From Vibrio algivorus (GTDB taxonomy: Bacteria; Pseudomonadota; Gammaproteobacteria; Enterobacterales; Vibrionaceae), in the NCBI RefSeq assembly GCF_002218005.2, contig NZ_AP018679.1, positions 310,001-374,000 on the forward strand: a DNA stretch of 64,000 nt, given 5' to 3'. Made by a program: the position numbers and the translations under genes. Position 1 is the first letter of the stretch. Each line of letters opens with the position of its first letter. Below the pieces are notes generated by a model. It saw nothing but the letters and a program-made list of their open reading frames with translations. It did no database searches and was not told the origin of the DNA. Shown here in pieces: positions 1 through 8,130 of the stretch.

Positions 1-117
1 TCATTGAATGGGCAAGATGATGGCGACTTTATTTGGAGGGCCCCTTGTGGCTCACAAGTCGCATGTCATACTTATTGTTGGGAAAGCCCGAAAGCTTTAC
101 TTAAAGCAACAAAATGA
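1..117 (+). CDS. C-terminal end of an unidentified protein (cut by window edge)
   Basis: Frame 1 is open from the first base to a TGA at 115-117 and gives 38 residues containing three cysteines and several aromatic residues. A perfect 13-bp hairpin followed by a T-run starts four bases after the stop, as expected at the end of a plus-strand gene. I do not recognise the family from so short a tail. An overlapping open frame starting at base 8 continues antisense through the next gene and is probably spurious. Confidence 0.45.
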   Translation, partial: SLNGQDDGDFIWRAPCGSQVACHTYCWESPKALLKATK

Positions 118-120
118 TAA

Positions 121-156
121 ACAAAGAGATCCTAAAATAGGATCTCTTTGTTTTTG
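121..156 (+). terminator. Rho-independent terminator, probably bidirectional
   Basis: A perfect 13-bp inverted repeat (121-133 with 139-151) has a 5-base loop and is followed by TTTT on the plus strand. On the minus strand an A/T-rich tail also follows. It sits between the stop of the left-edge gene and the stop of the minus-strand oxidoreductase, so it can serve both. Confidence 0.8.
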
Positions 157-173
157 TGGATTGGGTATATGGG

Positions 174-1121
174 TTAATGTACCTTGCGAGTTTGTTGCTT
201 TAATACATGTTGGCATAAAGCATCAGCTAATAAATGCGAGGCGATATTTCGTTCCACTAAAGCCGATGGCATACGACCGGTTTTTACTACACCTAACCAT
301 TCTTGCACCATGTTATCAAAGCCTTTGGTGGCAAGCATTGGCATCCAGTCTTTGGTTTGTAACTGTTGAGCGTTATCGTCTTGCCACAGTGTACCTTCCA
401 TAAAACCACGGAACTCATAAGATTGATTAGCAAAATCAGCTGACACTCGTTCTTGAGTTTGACCAAACATACGGTTCATCGAGGCATTAAGTAAACTACC
501 TTGTTGTTGCCATTGCACGTTAATACTTGCCAGTTGCTGGTTATGGCTCCACTGGGTTGCGATATGCATATTGGTAATATTGGCTTGAGCAAAAATATTC
601 ACACTATCGAGCGGGTGAATAAAGTCATCAAAAATAAAGGTACGAACATCACCAGGTTGATTAAAGCGATGTTTTTCCCAACGCAATGAGTGCAAAGGGT
701 TAAGCGGCATTCCAGATTGGACACCAACTAAATGCTGGTTGAATAGGGGAATATGGCGACGATTAAACCCTACATATAACGGCGTATTATTACGCTGAGC
801 TAACTCATATAAAGCTTCACAATCATGGCCGTTATCAACCAGTGGCTTATCGATAAAAGTAGCAATGCGTTGAGATAGAAAAAAGCTGGCCATATCTTTA
901 TGGCTAGAAGTCGCGCTGTGGATCATAACAGCATCAACCCCAGCATGAATCAGTTGACGATAATCGCTGTAATACTCACGAACGTTATATTTGGTTGCTA
1001 ATCCCTGTAGTATATCTGCATTACGTGTACACAATACCCATTCGACGCCTTCAATTTGAGTGATAAAAGGTAAATAGGCTTTTTGTGCAATGCTGCCGAG
1101 TCCAATTAATGCAATTTTCAT
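174..1121 (-). CDS. Gfo/Idh/MocA family NAD(P)-dependent oxidoreductase
   Basis: This 315-residue cytoplasmic protein starts with the nucleotide-binding loop GLGSIAQK (residues 7-14). It carries DKP at 91-93, matching the family's conserved E/D-K-P, and GFNRRH at 118-123. Members oxidise or reduce sugars, inositols or related polyols with NAD(P); the substrate here cannot be read from sequence. I chose the ATG at 1121 because AAAGGAAG lies just upstream and the Rossmann fold begins at once. An in-frame ATG at 1157 would add 12 residues without a good ribosome-binding site. It is a single gene, divergent from the LysE-type gene. Confidence 0.85.
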   Translation of the reverse strand: MKIALIGLGSIAQKAYLPFITQIEGVEWVLCTRNADILQGLATKYNVREYYSDYRQLIHAGVDAVMIHSATSSHKDMASFFLSQRIATFIDKPLVDNGHDCEALYELAQRNNTPLYVGFNRRHIPLFNQHLVGVQSGMPLNPLHSLRWEKHRFNQPGDVRTFIFDDFIHPLDSVNIFAQANITNMHIATQWSHNQQLASINVQWQQQGSLLNASMNRMFGQTQERVSADFANQSYEFRGFMEGTLWQDDNAQQLQTKDWMPMLATKGFDNMVQEWLGVVKTGRMPSALVERNIASHLLADALCQHVLKQQTRKVH

Positions 1122-1271
1122 AGCGCTTCCTTTTAACTTGCCCTGCGGGAGCTTCATCTTGAAGTTACTTGGGTAAATTAATTTTTATATAAAGAAATGA
1201 ATACCATCATACGGATTTTTTTCAGTAGAATAACCATTAAATTCAATATTTAAATATTGTGAAGGGATTCA

Positions 1272-1886
1272 ATGACACTAACAATCTGGCTTTCGCTGTT
1301 ACTTATCTGTTTACTTGGCGCAATGTCACCGGGGCCAAGTTTGGCGATGGTCGCGAAACATAGCTTAGCGGGTGGGCGAAAAAATGGTTTAGCCACTGCC
1401 TGGGCCCATGCGTTTGGTATTGGTTTGTACGCGCTATTTACGATTCTTGGTTTGGCTATTTTACTTCATCAATTCCCATTGGTGTTCAAAGGCATTACGT
1501 ATGCAGGCGCAGCATATTTAGCTTGGTTAGGTTTTAATGCTATTCAATCAAAAGGTGGTATTGCAGAGCGTTTAGAGTCAGGCCGTAGTTGTTCCATTGC
1601 TCAATCTGCCAAAGAAGGTTTTTTAATTTCTATTCTTAGTCCGAAGATCGCCATTTTCTTTACAGCGTTATTTAGTCAGTTTGTTGCGGTAAGCGCAGAA
1701 ACCAGCAGCAAAGCGATTATTGTTATGACCCCATTCATCGTTGATGGACTATGGTACACCTTAATTACCTTCATGTTATCTAGCCAACTTCTACTTTCTA
1801 CCCTGCGTAATAAAGCGCATTGGATTGATCGCATTTCTGGAGTCGTGTTGATTGGATTGGCACTGCGAGTGGTGTGGGTGGCTTAA
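1272..1886 (+). CDS. LysE/RhtB-family amino acid exporter
   Basis: This 204-residue inner-membrane protein has about six hydrophobic segments and the family's N-terminal signature MSPGPS (about residues 18-23), followed by a glycine-rich stretch. The length is usual for RhtB/LysE exporters, which pump out amino acids such as homoserine, threonine, lysine or arginine. The specific substrate is not predictable. AAGGGA lies just before the ATG. The next gene follows after 27 bases, so the two are probably co-transcribed. Confidence 0.88.
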   Translation: MTLTIWLSLLLICLLGAMSPGPSLAMVAKHSLAGGRKNGLATAWAHAFGIGLYALFTILGLAILLHQFPLVFKGITYAGAAYLAWLGFNAIQSKGGIAERLESGRSCSIAQSAKEGFLISILSPKIAIFFTALFSQFVAVSAETSSKAIIVMTPFIVDGLWYTLITFMLSSQLLLSTLRNKAHWIDRISGVVLIGLALRVVWVA

Positions 1887-1913
1887 GCCAACTAGAATGA
1901 AAGGGAAGTTCAT

Positions 1914-2336
1914 ATGACGCAATCACTAAAGAGTCGCTTGATGAAACTGAATTTTAATCTTGAAGATGCCAGCCAAGTGATCATTGGTGCGTTTACATTG
2001 GCAGTTCCTATTTCGTTTTCGGAAGAAGCCTGGGATTTAAGCAAAACACTACCACTGGAAAATGTAGTGATGCTGTTTATTATTTCAATAATATTCCTTG
2101 GTTTTTTTGCCTATCAAAGTGTATTCCAAAGTGATGTGAAACGCCGAATGTTAGCTTTTATTCTGCGTATTGTGATTGCCTACCTACTCACCATTTTTGT
2201 GGTGGCATTAGTATTGTTTGCTTTAGATAAGTTACCACTACAAACCGAACCACTATTAGCATTCAAACGATTAATTTTGATTGCTATGCCAGCCTCAATG
2301 GGGGCGATTGTTGTGGATAGTTTTGATAAAGAGTAA
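1914..2336 (+). CDS. Small integral membrane protein, DUF2391-like
   Basis: This 140-residue protein has four predicted membrane segments (roughly residues 22-37, 50-68, 83-105 and 118-134). It resembles the DUF2391/TIGR02587 group of putative membrane proteins; this assignment is from memory of the family. AAAGGGAAG precedes the ATG. It follows the exporter closely and is likely in its operon. No function is established for the group. Confidence 0.75.
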   Translation: MTQSLKSRLMKLNFNLEDASQVIIGAFTLAVPISFSEEAWDLSKTLPLENVVMLFIISIIFLGFFAYQSVFQSDVKRRMLAFILRIVIAYLLTIFVVALVLFALDKLPLQTEPLLAFKRLILIAMPASMGAIVVDSFDKE

Positions 2337-2346
2337 TGCTTAAAAT

Positions 2347-2373
2347 AAAGCCAAAGCTGAGAACTCTGGCTTT
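2347..2373. terminator. Hairpin between convergent genes
   Basis: AAAGCCA (2347-2353) pairs with TGGCTTT (2367-2373). It lies between the stops of the plus-strand membrane protein and the minus-strand amylase. It has no strong T-run, so terminator function is only likely. Confidence 0.4.
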
Positions 2374-2383
2374 GAATCTTGAT

Positions 2384-3760
2384 TTAAGCCAACAACATAA
2401 TCCCAGACTGAGCAGGTAACGTTAGTGTTTGACGTAGTAAGTCATCGCCACCGAGCCAGACATTAAATTGGTTTTGATTGGTTGGCAGATTGATATGGCA
2501 TTCTTCAGATCCTTTATTAATCGCGACGATGCCTACCGGTTTTTCTTCCGTTCCTCGCAAAATAACTAAAACATCGTTGGTTGATTCAAGAACTTGCACT
2601 GGTGAGCTATGAACTTGTTTATGAAACTGAATCATCTTGATAAGACTAGTGTCGTGCCAGCTTTGTTCCCATCTAGGGTAGCCTAATGCATCCAGATCGT
2701 TACTGGTGTTTAAATCGGTATAGATTAAAGGCGCACCATCGCTGCAACCAAGTAAGTAGCAGTAAACCAATTGCTCTTGTTGTGGCGATAACATTTGATT
2801 GCGGAACACATCGTTATTGGGAATATCATGTGTCACTGCAAAAGTAATCGCGCGTTTATCGTCTAGGCATTGCCCTTGTTGGTACAAATCTAGCAGTAAA
2901 GTCATATTGTGATCATGTTTGAACACATTTAATAAACGATGGAATAGCGGGAAGTCATACGCATCGAAAGTTGTTGATTCAATAAACGGCTTTAAAAATA
3001 CTTCATATTCCGCTTTTCCTTCACCGCCGTCAGTAATGATCTCACCAAATATTTTCACGCCTTGGCAGACTTCTTCAGTCCAAACTAACGCGATATGTTC
3101 AGGCGAAAGGTGTTTGGCGGCATCAATACGAAAGCCTGCGACACCGAGATTTTTCAATGCTTGTAAGTAGGCTTGTTGATTAGTCACCACGTTTTCAGTT
3201 GGAGCTAATGTTGGCAAACCAGGATCGGTATCACTGCCACTGAGTCGGCCTTTTTGTACATCGTTGGCATCTAACCAATTAGTGATTGGAAAAGCGGGTT
3301 CAAAATCTTCATCAGTAAACAATGGCTGAGACAAGTCGCCAAACAGCTTTAGTGATTCAAAGTGTTCTGCATTAGCCTGGTAGTCTGCCATTGTTTGTGG
3401 ATTAGGGTAGGTTAAGTCACTACGTACTTGAGACTCATTGGCCATATGGTTAAACACCACATCGACGTAAAGTGAAATGCCATGCTCAGACAAAGCACGT
3501 TGCATGGCAATAAAATCATGAGTGTTGCCCAGTGGGTTATCAATCACTCGATAGTCTTGTGGCTGATAACGGTTCCACCATTCAGAATGGTTGGGCGATG
3601 TCATCGCTGGAGAAACTAAAACAGAATCATAGCCTAGTTGAGCAATACGCTCGGCTTCACTGGCCACTTTTTGATACGGCCAATCAAAGGCATGTAAAAT
3701 CACATCGGCAGAAGATGTTGCTGTTTGAGCAGTAACAGATTGATTTGTGAATACAGACAT
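2384..3760 (-). CDS. GH13 alpha-amylase family protein without signal peptide
   Basis: This 458-residue glycoside hydrolase has the GH13 regions in order: DVVFNH (100-105), GFRIDAAKH with the nucleophile Asp213, FGEI with the acid/base Glu240, and THD with Asp312. It should hydrolyse alpha-1,4-glucans or maltodextrins. The N-terminus has no hydrophobic signal sequence, so a cytoplasmic location is inferred. It lies 88 bases downstream of lamB on the same strand, with a GC-rich hairpin between them. It is probably expressed by partial read-through from the MalT-controlled lamB promoter and would act on imported maltodextrins. Confidence 0.9.
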   Translation of the reverse strand: MSVFTNQSVTAQTATSSADVILHAFDWPYQKVASEAERIAQLGYDSVLVSPAMTSPNHSEWWNRYQPQDYRVIDNPLGNTHDFIAMQRALSEHGISLYVDVVFNHMANESQVRSDLTYPNPQTMADYQANAEHFESLKLFGDLSQPLFTDEDFEPAFPITNWLDANDVQKGRLSGSDTDPGLPTLAPTENVVTNQQAYLQALKNLGVAGFRIDAAKHLSPEHIALVWTEEVCQGVKIFGEIITDGGEGKAEYEVFLKPFIESTTFDAYDFPLFHRLLNVFKHDHNMTLLLDLYQQGQCLDDKRAITFAVTHDIPNNDVFRNQMLSPQQEQLVYCYLLGCSDGAPLIYTDLNTSNDLDALGYPRWEQSWHDTSLIKMIQFHKQVHSSPVQVLESTNDVLVILRGTEEKPVGIVAINKGSEECHINLPTNQNQFNVWLGGDDLLRQTLTLPAQSGIMLLA

Positions 3761-3796
3761 AATGCCTCTTTATAAATAATAAAAATTATTGAAACG

Positions 3797-3827
3797 CACA
3801 ACGCCAGCAACATTGGCCGGCGCTGTG
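3797..3827 (-). terminator. Hairpin between lamB and the amylase gene
   Basis: CACAACGCCAGC (3797-3808) pairs, with two mismatches, with GCCGGCGCTGTG (3816-3827). On the minus strand a T-rich stretch follows about ten bases later. It lies downstream of lamB and upstream of the amylase, so it is probably a partial terminator or mRNA-stabilising stem that lowers amylase expression relative to lamB. Confidence 0.55.
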
Positions 3828-3848
3828 TTTTAGCTTAAACCTTTAGGC

Positions 3849-5129
3849 TTACCACCATGCTTCAGCTTGGATACCAACTGAGAATTCATTCGATTGGTCG
3901 TTACCAAAACGGTTGTCGTTTTCGAAATCATCAACGTAAGAGGCGTAGACACGGATTTCAGGGCGAGCCCAGAAACCAGAGCCAGCAGACCATGCTTGTG
4001 CGACGGTGAATTTAGCACCTTCGTTATCAGCACCATCGGTTCCCCACTGATTTTCTTCTGTGTAGTAACCTGCTTCAAATTCGGTTTTCATTACTTCAGA
4101 CCAGTTATAGATTGGACGCATAACAACGTTAGCAAAAGTATGGTCTTTTTTATTACCTTCGTACGAACTTTGAGCGTACATCACTTGGTGACCGAAATCC
4201 CAATTCTCGCTTAAATCAACTACACCAAAGTTGATGACACGGAAGCCAGTATCGCCATCTGAAACGGCAGGGACCCAGCTACCAGAACCTAGACCAGCCA
4301 TCCCCGATGCTGCGCCATTAGTGGCAAATTGGAAAACAGTTTTGTTGAAACCACCGAAGAAGTTACCTTGAGTGATTACTGCTGTTGCCATTACGCTATC
4401 TTCAGTATCAAGGTCATAAGTTTCTTGTTCATCAGTTTCGTTAACCATGTAGTAGTTAACACCAAGCTCTAATGTTGCATCTTGCCATAAACCTAGGTCG
4501 GCATAACGTAAATCAAAGTTGTTAACGTTGTAATTTTGTTTATCAGTAACGCCATCACCATCTAAATCGACACCAATATCATTACCTAAAGAGTCATCAC
4601 GCATGAACGCAAATGAGATTTTACCTGGGCCAGCCGTGACATTTTCAATACCGCCACCGGCACCACCTGATGTGTTCCAGTAGTAGAAGTCTGTAATGTG
4701 AATATCTTGACGTTGGTAGTAACGTTTACCAGCCCAAAGAGTTGCTTCTTTATCAAAATCGAATAAGCCTTTTGCTTGAACGTTAAATTGAGCAAGTGCG
4801 ACATCAGCACCGTCTTCATCATCACGAGCTGATTCCCAACCATTTGAACCATCAGAGCCATAAGCAATCATTGAGCTTACAATGAACTCAGCACTGTCAC
4901 CGGCTTTAATAGGAGTTGTATCTAGTTGAACTTCGCCGTAGACATCATCTTCGTTACCAAGACGACCGACTTTATTTCTTTCGTATGATTCATTTGCGCC
5001 ACCATGTGCACTCACGCCAGCACCAGCACGCATATAACCATGGAAATCGACACCTACCGCCATTGCAGCAGGAGCAAGTAACGCAGAGGAAACGGCAGCA
5101 GCAGTTAAACAGACCTTGAGGTTTTTCAT
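3849..5129 (-). CDS. lamB: Maltoporin
   Basis: This outer-membrane trimeric porin takes up maltose and maltodextrins. The 426 residues begin with a signal peptide ending in PAAMA (cleavage near residue 24), and the mature chain starts VGVDFHGYMRAG, typical of LamB. The rest is beta-strand-rich with alternating aromatics and ends in a C-terminal Trp-Trp, as expected of an outer-membrane barrel recognised by the assembly machinery. Length and pattern match the LamB family (OmpS in Vibrio). AAGGATTAATAAC precedes the ATG. MalT-box-like sequences lie 150-215 bases upstream. Confidence 0.96.
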   Translation of the reverse strand: MKNLKVCLTAAAVSSALLAPAAMAVGVDFHGYMRAGAGVSAHGGANESYERNKVGRLGNEDDVYGEVQLDTTPIKAGDSAEFIVSSMIAYGSDGSNGWESARDDEDGADVALAQFNVQAKGLFDFDKEATLWAGKRYYQRQDIHITDFYYWNTSGGAGGGIENVTAGPGKISFAFMRDDSLGNDIGVDLDGDGVTDKQNYNVNNFDLRYADLGLWQDATLELGVNYYMVNETDEQETYDLDTEDSVMATAVITQGNFFGGFNKTVFQFATNGAASGMAGLGSGSWVPAVSDGDTGFRVINFGVVDLSENWDFGHQVMYAQSSYEGNKKDHTFANVVMRPIYNWSEVMKTEFEAGYYTEENQWGTDGADNEGAKFTVAQAWSAGSGFWARPEIRVYASYVDDFENDNRFGNDQSNEFSVGIQAEAWW

Positions 5130-5279
5130 GTTATTAATCCTTTATATTGTTTCATCTTGTTCACCGGTCGTTTGATTAACCAAGTGAAGCGATTGGATCT
5201 CTGAATGTGTGGCGGCTTTTAGTGAGCTTTTATTTGAATCATTCAGCGATGAAGCAATTTTGCGAGAAGTGAGGCAAAG

Positions 5280-5346
5280 TCACATCCTCCCGATATAAGG
5301 GAGTCGGGGGAGTAGAAATAAAGGATGAGTGCGGGGATCACACTTG
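5280..5346. promoter_or_regulatory. MalT-box cluster and possible CRP half-site upstream of lamB
   Basis: On the minus strand GGGAGGATGTGA covers 5280-5291. On the plus strand GGGGGAGTAG is at 5306-5315, and GGATGAGTGC (5323-5332) is followed by GATCACACTT (5336-5345). The first three resemble the MalT box (GGGGA(T/G)GAGG). TGTGATC, read on the minus strand, resembles half a CRP site. The same GGATGAGTGC...GATCACACTT block occurs between malK and malE, which supports function. Confidence 0.7.
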
Positions 5347-5841
5347 GTGCAAAGTAAGGCTTCGCAAAGTGCGATTTGAAACAAGATAAGGCTAATTACC
5401 CCCTTAGAAAATGAGATCTTTAGCTCAAATAATCGGGATTTGTGAACAGAGTAGGATTTTATGAATTGAATGATGATTTAGTGGTTTGTCTCAGTATAAC
5501 GTTGAGATAACGGTGCTATTAAGTTGCTTCTATCCTATTTATCTACCGTAGATTTTCTCTTCTACACCATTCTGTGAATGTCTCAGTTATTATCTGAAAT
5601 CAAGATTAATTAGAACCAAAATGTAACTGATATATTTGTTATGAGTTTTTTTTGTATTGTAAGCCGAAAGTGATATTCGTGTGGGTTTAATTAGATGAAA
5701 GTTTGAGGCCTTATAAATAGACTTAAATTTAATTTAGTAGGTTGCTATGAGGCATTAGCCCATCTCTTTTCTTAATAATTAAATTACCGAGGTCTTATAG
5801 GAATACTTGATATATATGGGTCTGTTCTAGGCAAAGTGACT
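5347..5841. other. AT-rich intergenic stretch with no gene seen
   Basis: About 500 bases between the lamB control region and the broken chitin-binding gene. Stops are frequent in all frames and I found no credible coding sequence or RNA. A short inverted repeat, TCTCA and TGAGA nine bases apart, lies near 5500. Base composition becomes noticeably more AT-rich here and stays so to about 8.25 kb. Confidence 0.5.
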
Positions 5842-5865
5842 TATTCATTCAGTGATAAATGAATA
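5842..5865. repeat. Perfect 8-bp inverted repeat, possible operator
   Basis: TATTCATT (5842-5849) and AATGAATA (5858-5865) are perfect inverted repeats with an 8-base spacer, ending 25 bases before the start of the chitin-binding-module gene. No T-run follows, so an operator is more likely than a terminator. This is inference from position and symmetry only. Confidence 0.35.
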
Positions 5866-5890
5866 CAAATATTTTTAAAGGGATTAGTTT

Positions 5891-6694
5891 ATGAATAAAA
5901 TAAAAGTGATTTTTGCGTTGGCGTTTTTTTCTATATCATTTTCACCAAACATATTTGCTTATGATGTGTGAAATAAAAATCAAGAATATAAGTCAGGTGA
6001 AATTGTAGAATGGAGTGAAAAATTATATATATCATCTCATTGGACAAAAGGTGTAGAGCCGATTGAAAATAATATTAATTGGGACGGTTGGATTTTTATT
6101 GATAAGAAGAAGTTAACCTACTGGAATAGTCATGAGATATATACTGGTGGCGAGGTGGTTGTAATTAATGATAATTATTATCTAGCTAGTTGGTGGAATA
6201 AAAATGAGTATCCTGAAACATCATCGGCTTGGCGTCATTTAACAAATATAAATTTTGATGATAAAGAATCGCCAAAACTAGGACATGGTGACTCTACTAT
6301 TGAAGGAAGTGATGCAGATGACAATGGGATCCGTGACGACTATGAAATTTCCGTTAGAAAATCATACCCAGATGAAGAAATAGTTAATGTAGCACTATCT
6401 GCAAGTCATGAGTGGAAGACATTGCTACAAGTCAGCCTAAAAGAAGATATGGTTATAACAAAAAAGTATGCCAGTGATTCATTTTCAAATTTAATTGCTC
6501 TTAATAGGTGCTTTATTGAAATAAAGAAAAATGATCCTAGCTTTGATTCCCCAACAAAGTTGTATTTCAATACTTTAGAACGAGCTTTAGAGAAAAGAAG
6601 TGCAGAAAATAAACTGTTTGATGTGCTTTCTAATGATTTGTCAGGAATAAAGACGTCAGATACTCCTTGTGTAAATTTAACATTGGTGAAATAA
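5891..6694 (+). pseudogene. Secreted protein with two chitin-binding (CBM5/12) modules, broken by in-frame TGA
   Basis: A good ribosome-binding site (AAAGGGA) and ATG at 5891 start a clear signal peptide (MNKIKVIFALAFF... ending NIFAYDV). The next codon is TGA (5969-5971). After it the same frame stays open to TAA at 6692-6694, 267 codons in all. Right after the TGA comes YKSGEIVEWSEKLYISSHW, a CBM5/12-like module whose first residue is normally Trp, so TGG to TGA is the simplest explanation. A second similar module (YWNSHEIYTGGEVVVI and ASWW) follows, then an acidic calcium-binding-like motif DADDNGIRDD and about 140 unrecognised residues. A GTG at 6155 lacks a ribosome-binding site and a signal peptide. 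The downstream hydrolase starts two bases after the stop. Confidence 0.75.
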
Positions 6695-6696
6695 AG

Positions 6697-7788
6697 ATGA
6701 AAAAACTACTATCAATATTGACTTTATTATGGATTATACCTAATGCACAAGCTAATAACTGGTGTGAAAGTAACATAGATAAGCTTCAGCTTTTTTACGT
6801 GAATGGTATGTATACCACTCCAAGTGGATTTGTCTCAAATATTAAAGATTTAGATGATTTTCAAGACAGCTACCTCACTCAGTTTAGAAAAAATGGAGTG
6901 GTTGAAGGTTCTTATAACCGTTATGAAGGACATATTGCTCAATTTTATGAGGTTGCCAAGCAGAAGTACCAAGATCTTGATAAATATAGCCAAGAATATG
7001 TCGTCTTAACATCTATCCTAGGTGGCTTCATTACGGAGTTATCAACGGAAGAAGTGTCGATTATCACACCAGTTCTTATTGAAATATTAAGTTATCTTCC
7101 CGATCACGCCATTGAATCGGAAGTTGACTTTCAAAACGCGAGTATTAGATTGAAGTCACTATTAAGTGACTGTACTCGTACTGTGCTTATCTGTCATTCA
7201 CAGGGTAATTTCTACGCAAATGCTTTGGTTAATGAGATTGTGAACACTTATACCTATCCCAATGGCATCAGGCTTTCTGATTACCCAATGCTTGGTATGA
7301 TGAGTATTGCCAGTCCCGCAAGTTCTGTTGGCGGTAACTTCGGGCATAATAACCCTAGCTTAGTGGGTGTGCTAACTAACAATAACGACATTGTAATGGC
7401 AGCTGTTCAGGATTTGCTCGGTGCTGTCCCTGCAAACTATGATGCTGTTGACAATCTATTGGATGCAACGGGCCATAGCCTTGCTGATTCTTATCTACAT
7501 TTACATGGTCAGGCATCGGTTATTGCTAGTAAAGTAAGCTCCATTACAACCAACTTATATCCTATGCCTCTTTTTGAGCAGCACCCGTCTAGCTCTTCAG
7601 CGATATCTCATATAGGCTATTCGGAAATTAGCGATCTGTTAGATATTAGGTTTAAGCATGGTGGTGGATACCGTTATCATAATGTTCCCTCTCAAGTTTG
7701 GGATTCATTCTATTGGTCAACATCTCACGGCTCATACTTTAACCGGAATATAAAAGACAAGTACGCTTTTGAGAAAATTGAAGACTAA
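6697..7788 (+). CDS. Secreted alpha/beta-hydrolase (lipase-like) with C-terminal KTSC domain
   Basis: This 363-residue protein has a signal peptide (MKKLLSILTLLWIIPNAQA). A region beginning LFYVNGMYT leads to a hydrolase core with the nucleophile motif CHSQG, a variant of GxSxG. GHSLADSYLHLHG further on may hold the active-site histidine. The last 50 residues (FKHGGGYRYHNVP, then SHGSYFNRNIKDKY) look like a KTSC domain. The enzyme is probably exported to the periplasm or outside; the substrate is unknown. I chose the ATG at 6697, two bases after the preceding stop, because it starts the signal peptide; an upstream in-frame start at 6667 overlaps the previous gene. The codon use and composition are AT-rich. 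Confidence 0.75.
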   Translation: MKKLLSILTLLWIIPNAQANNWCESNIDKLQLFYVNGMYTTPSGFVSNIKDLDDFQDSYLTQFRKNGVVEGSYNRYEGHIAQFYEVAKQKYQDLDKYSQEYVVLTSILGGFITELSTEEVSIITPVLIEILSYLPDHAIESEVDFQNASIRLKSLLSDCTRTVLICHSQGNFYANALVNEIVNTYTYPNGIRLSDYPMLGMMSIASPASSVGGNFGHNNPSLVGVLTNNNDIVMAAVQDLLGAVPANYDAVDNLLDATGHSLADSYLHLHGQASVIASKVSSITTNLYPMPLFEQHPSSSSAISHIGYSEISDLLDIRFKHGGGYRYHNVPSQVWDSFYWSTSHGSYFNRNIKDKYAFEKIED

Positions 7789-7794
7789 TGTTAA

Positions 7795-7820
7795 ACGCCC
7801 TACTAAGTAGGGCGTCATTT
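7795..7820 (+). terminator. Hairpin after the hydrolase gene
   Basis: ACGCCCTAC (7795-7803) and GTAGGGCGT (7807-7815) form a perfect 9-bp stem with a 3-base loop just after the hydrolase stop, followed by CATTT. The U-tract is short, so it may be partial, letting some transcription into the next gene. Confidence 0.7.
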
Positions 7821-7842
7821 GGGATAATTAACAGAGAGATAA

Positions 7843-8130
7843 ATGAAAGTACTGTTAGCGCTATTAATATTGAATCATACCGTATTTATATGCTTTGAAC
7901 TGTATCTTGAATCTATGATGATGAGTACTGACAGTCGAGTGTATGGACAGGCACCTGGCTATGGTATGCTTTACGCACTTGTCATTTTTCCTGGTCAAGT
8001 GTTGCTTGAGGCTTTACTGGTTATTGGGCTTGTTTACCAAATGTTTTTTGTAAAACATATGAAGGCTTATTCAATACTATGGATAGCAGCAGCTGGATCT
8101 TTCCTTATGGTGATACGGAATAACTTGTAA
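7843..8130 (+). CDS. Small membrane protein of unknown function
   Basis: This 95-residue protein is very hydrophobic with about three membrane segments (roughly residues 1-19, 45-68 and 74-91). AGAGAGATAA lies before the ATG. It follows the secreted hydrolase after a hairpin, on the same strand and with the same AT-rich composition, so it probably belongs to the same acquired block. I do not recognise a family. Its place directly after a secreted hydrolase would fit a protective or export partner, but nothing in the sequence proves this. Confidence 0.6.
   Translation: MKVLLALLILNHTVFICFELYLESMMMSTDSRVYGQAPGYGMLYALVIFPGQVLLEALLVIGLVYQMFFVKHMKAYSILWIAAAGSFLMVIRNNL

Noticed and set aside
8..403. 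131-codon plus-strand open frame at the left edge
   Set aside because: It runs through a terminator and antisense through the oxidoreductase gene. The frame-1 tail ending at 117 fits the terminator better.
3894..4214. Plus-strand open frame inside lamB
   Set aside because: It is antisense to a clear maltoporin and has no family features or ribosome-binding site.
5969..5971. TGA as a selenocysteine codon
   Set aside because: The position corresponds to the conserved tryptophan of a CBM5/12 module and not to a redox cysteine, and I saw no obvious SECIS-like stem just after it. A nonsense change or sequencing error is simpler.
6155..6694. Independent gene starting with GTG at 6155
   Set aside because: There is no ribosome-binding site or signal peptide, and it starts inside the second chitin-binding module; the upstream signal peptide in the same frame shows the real start is 5891.
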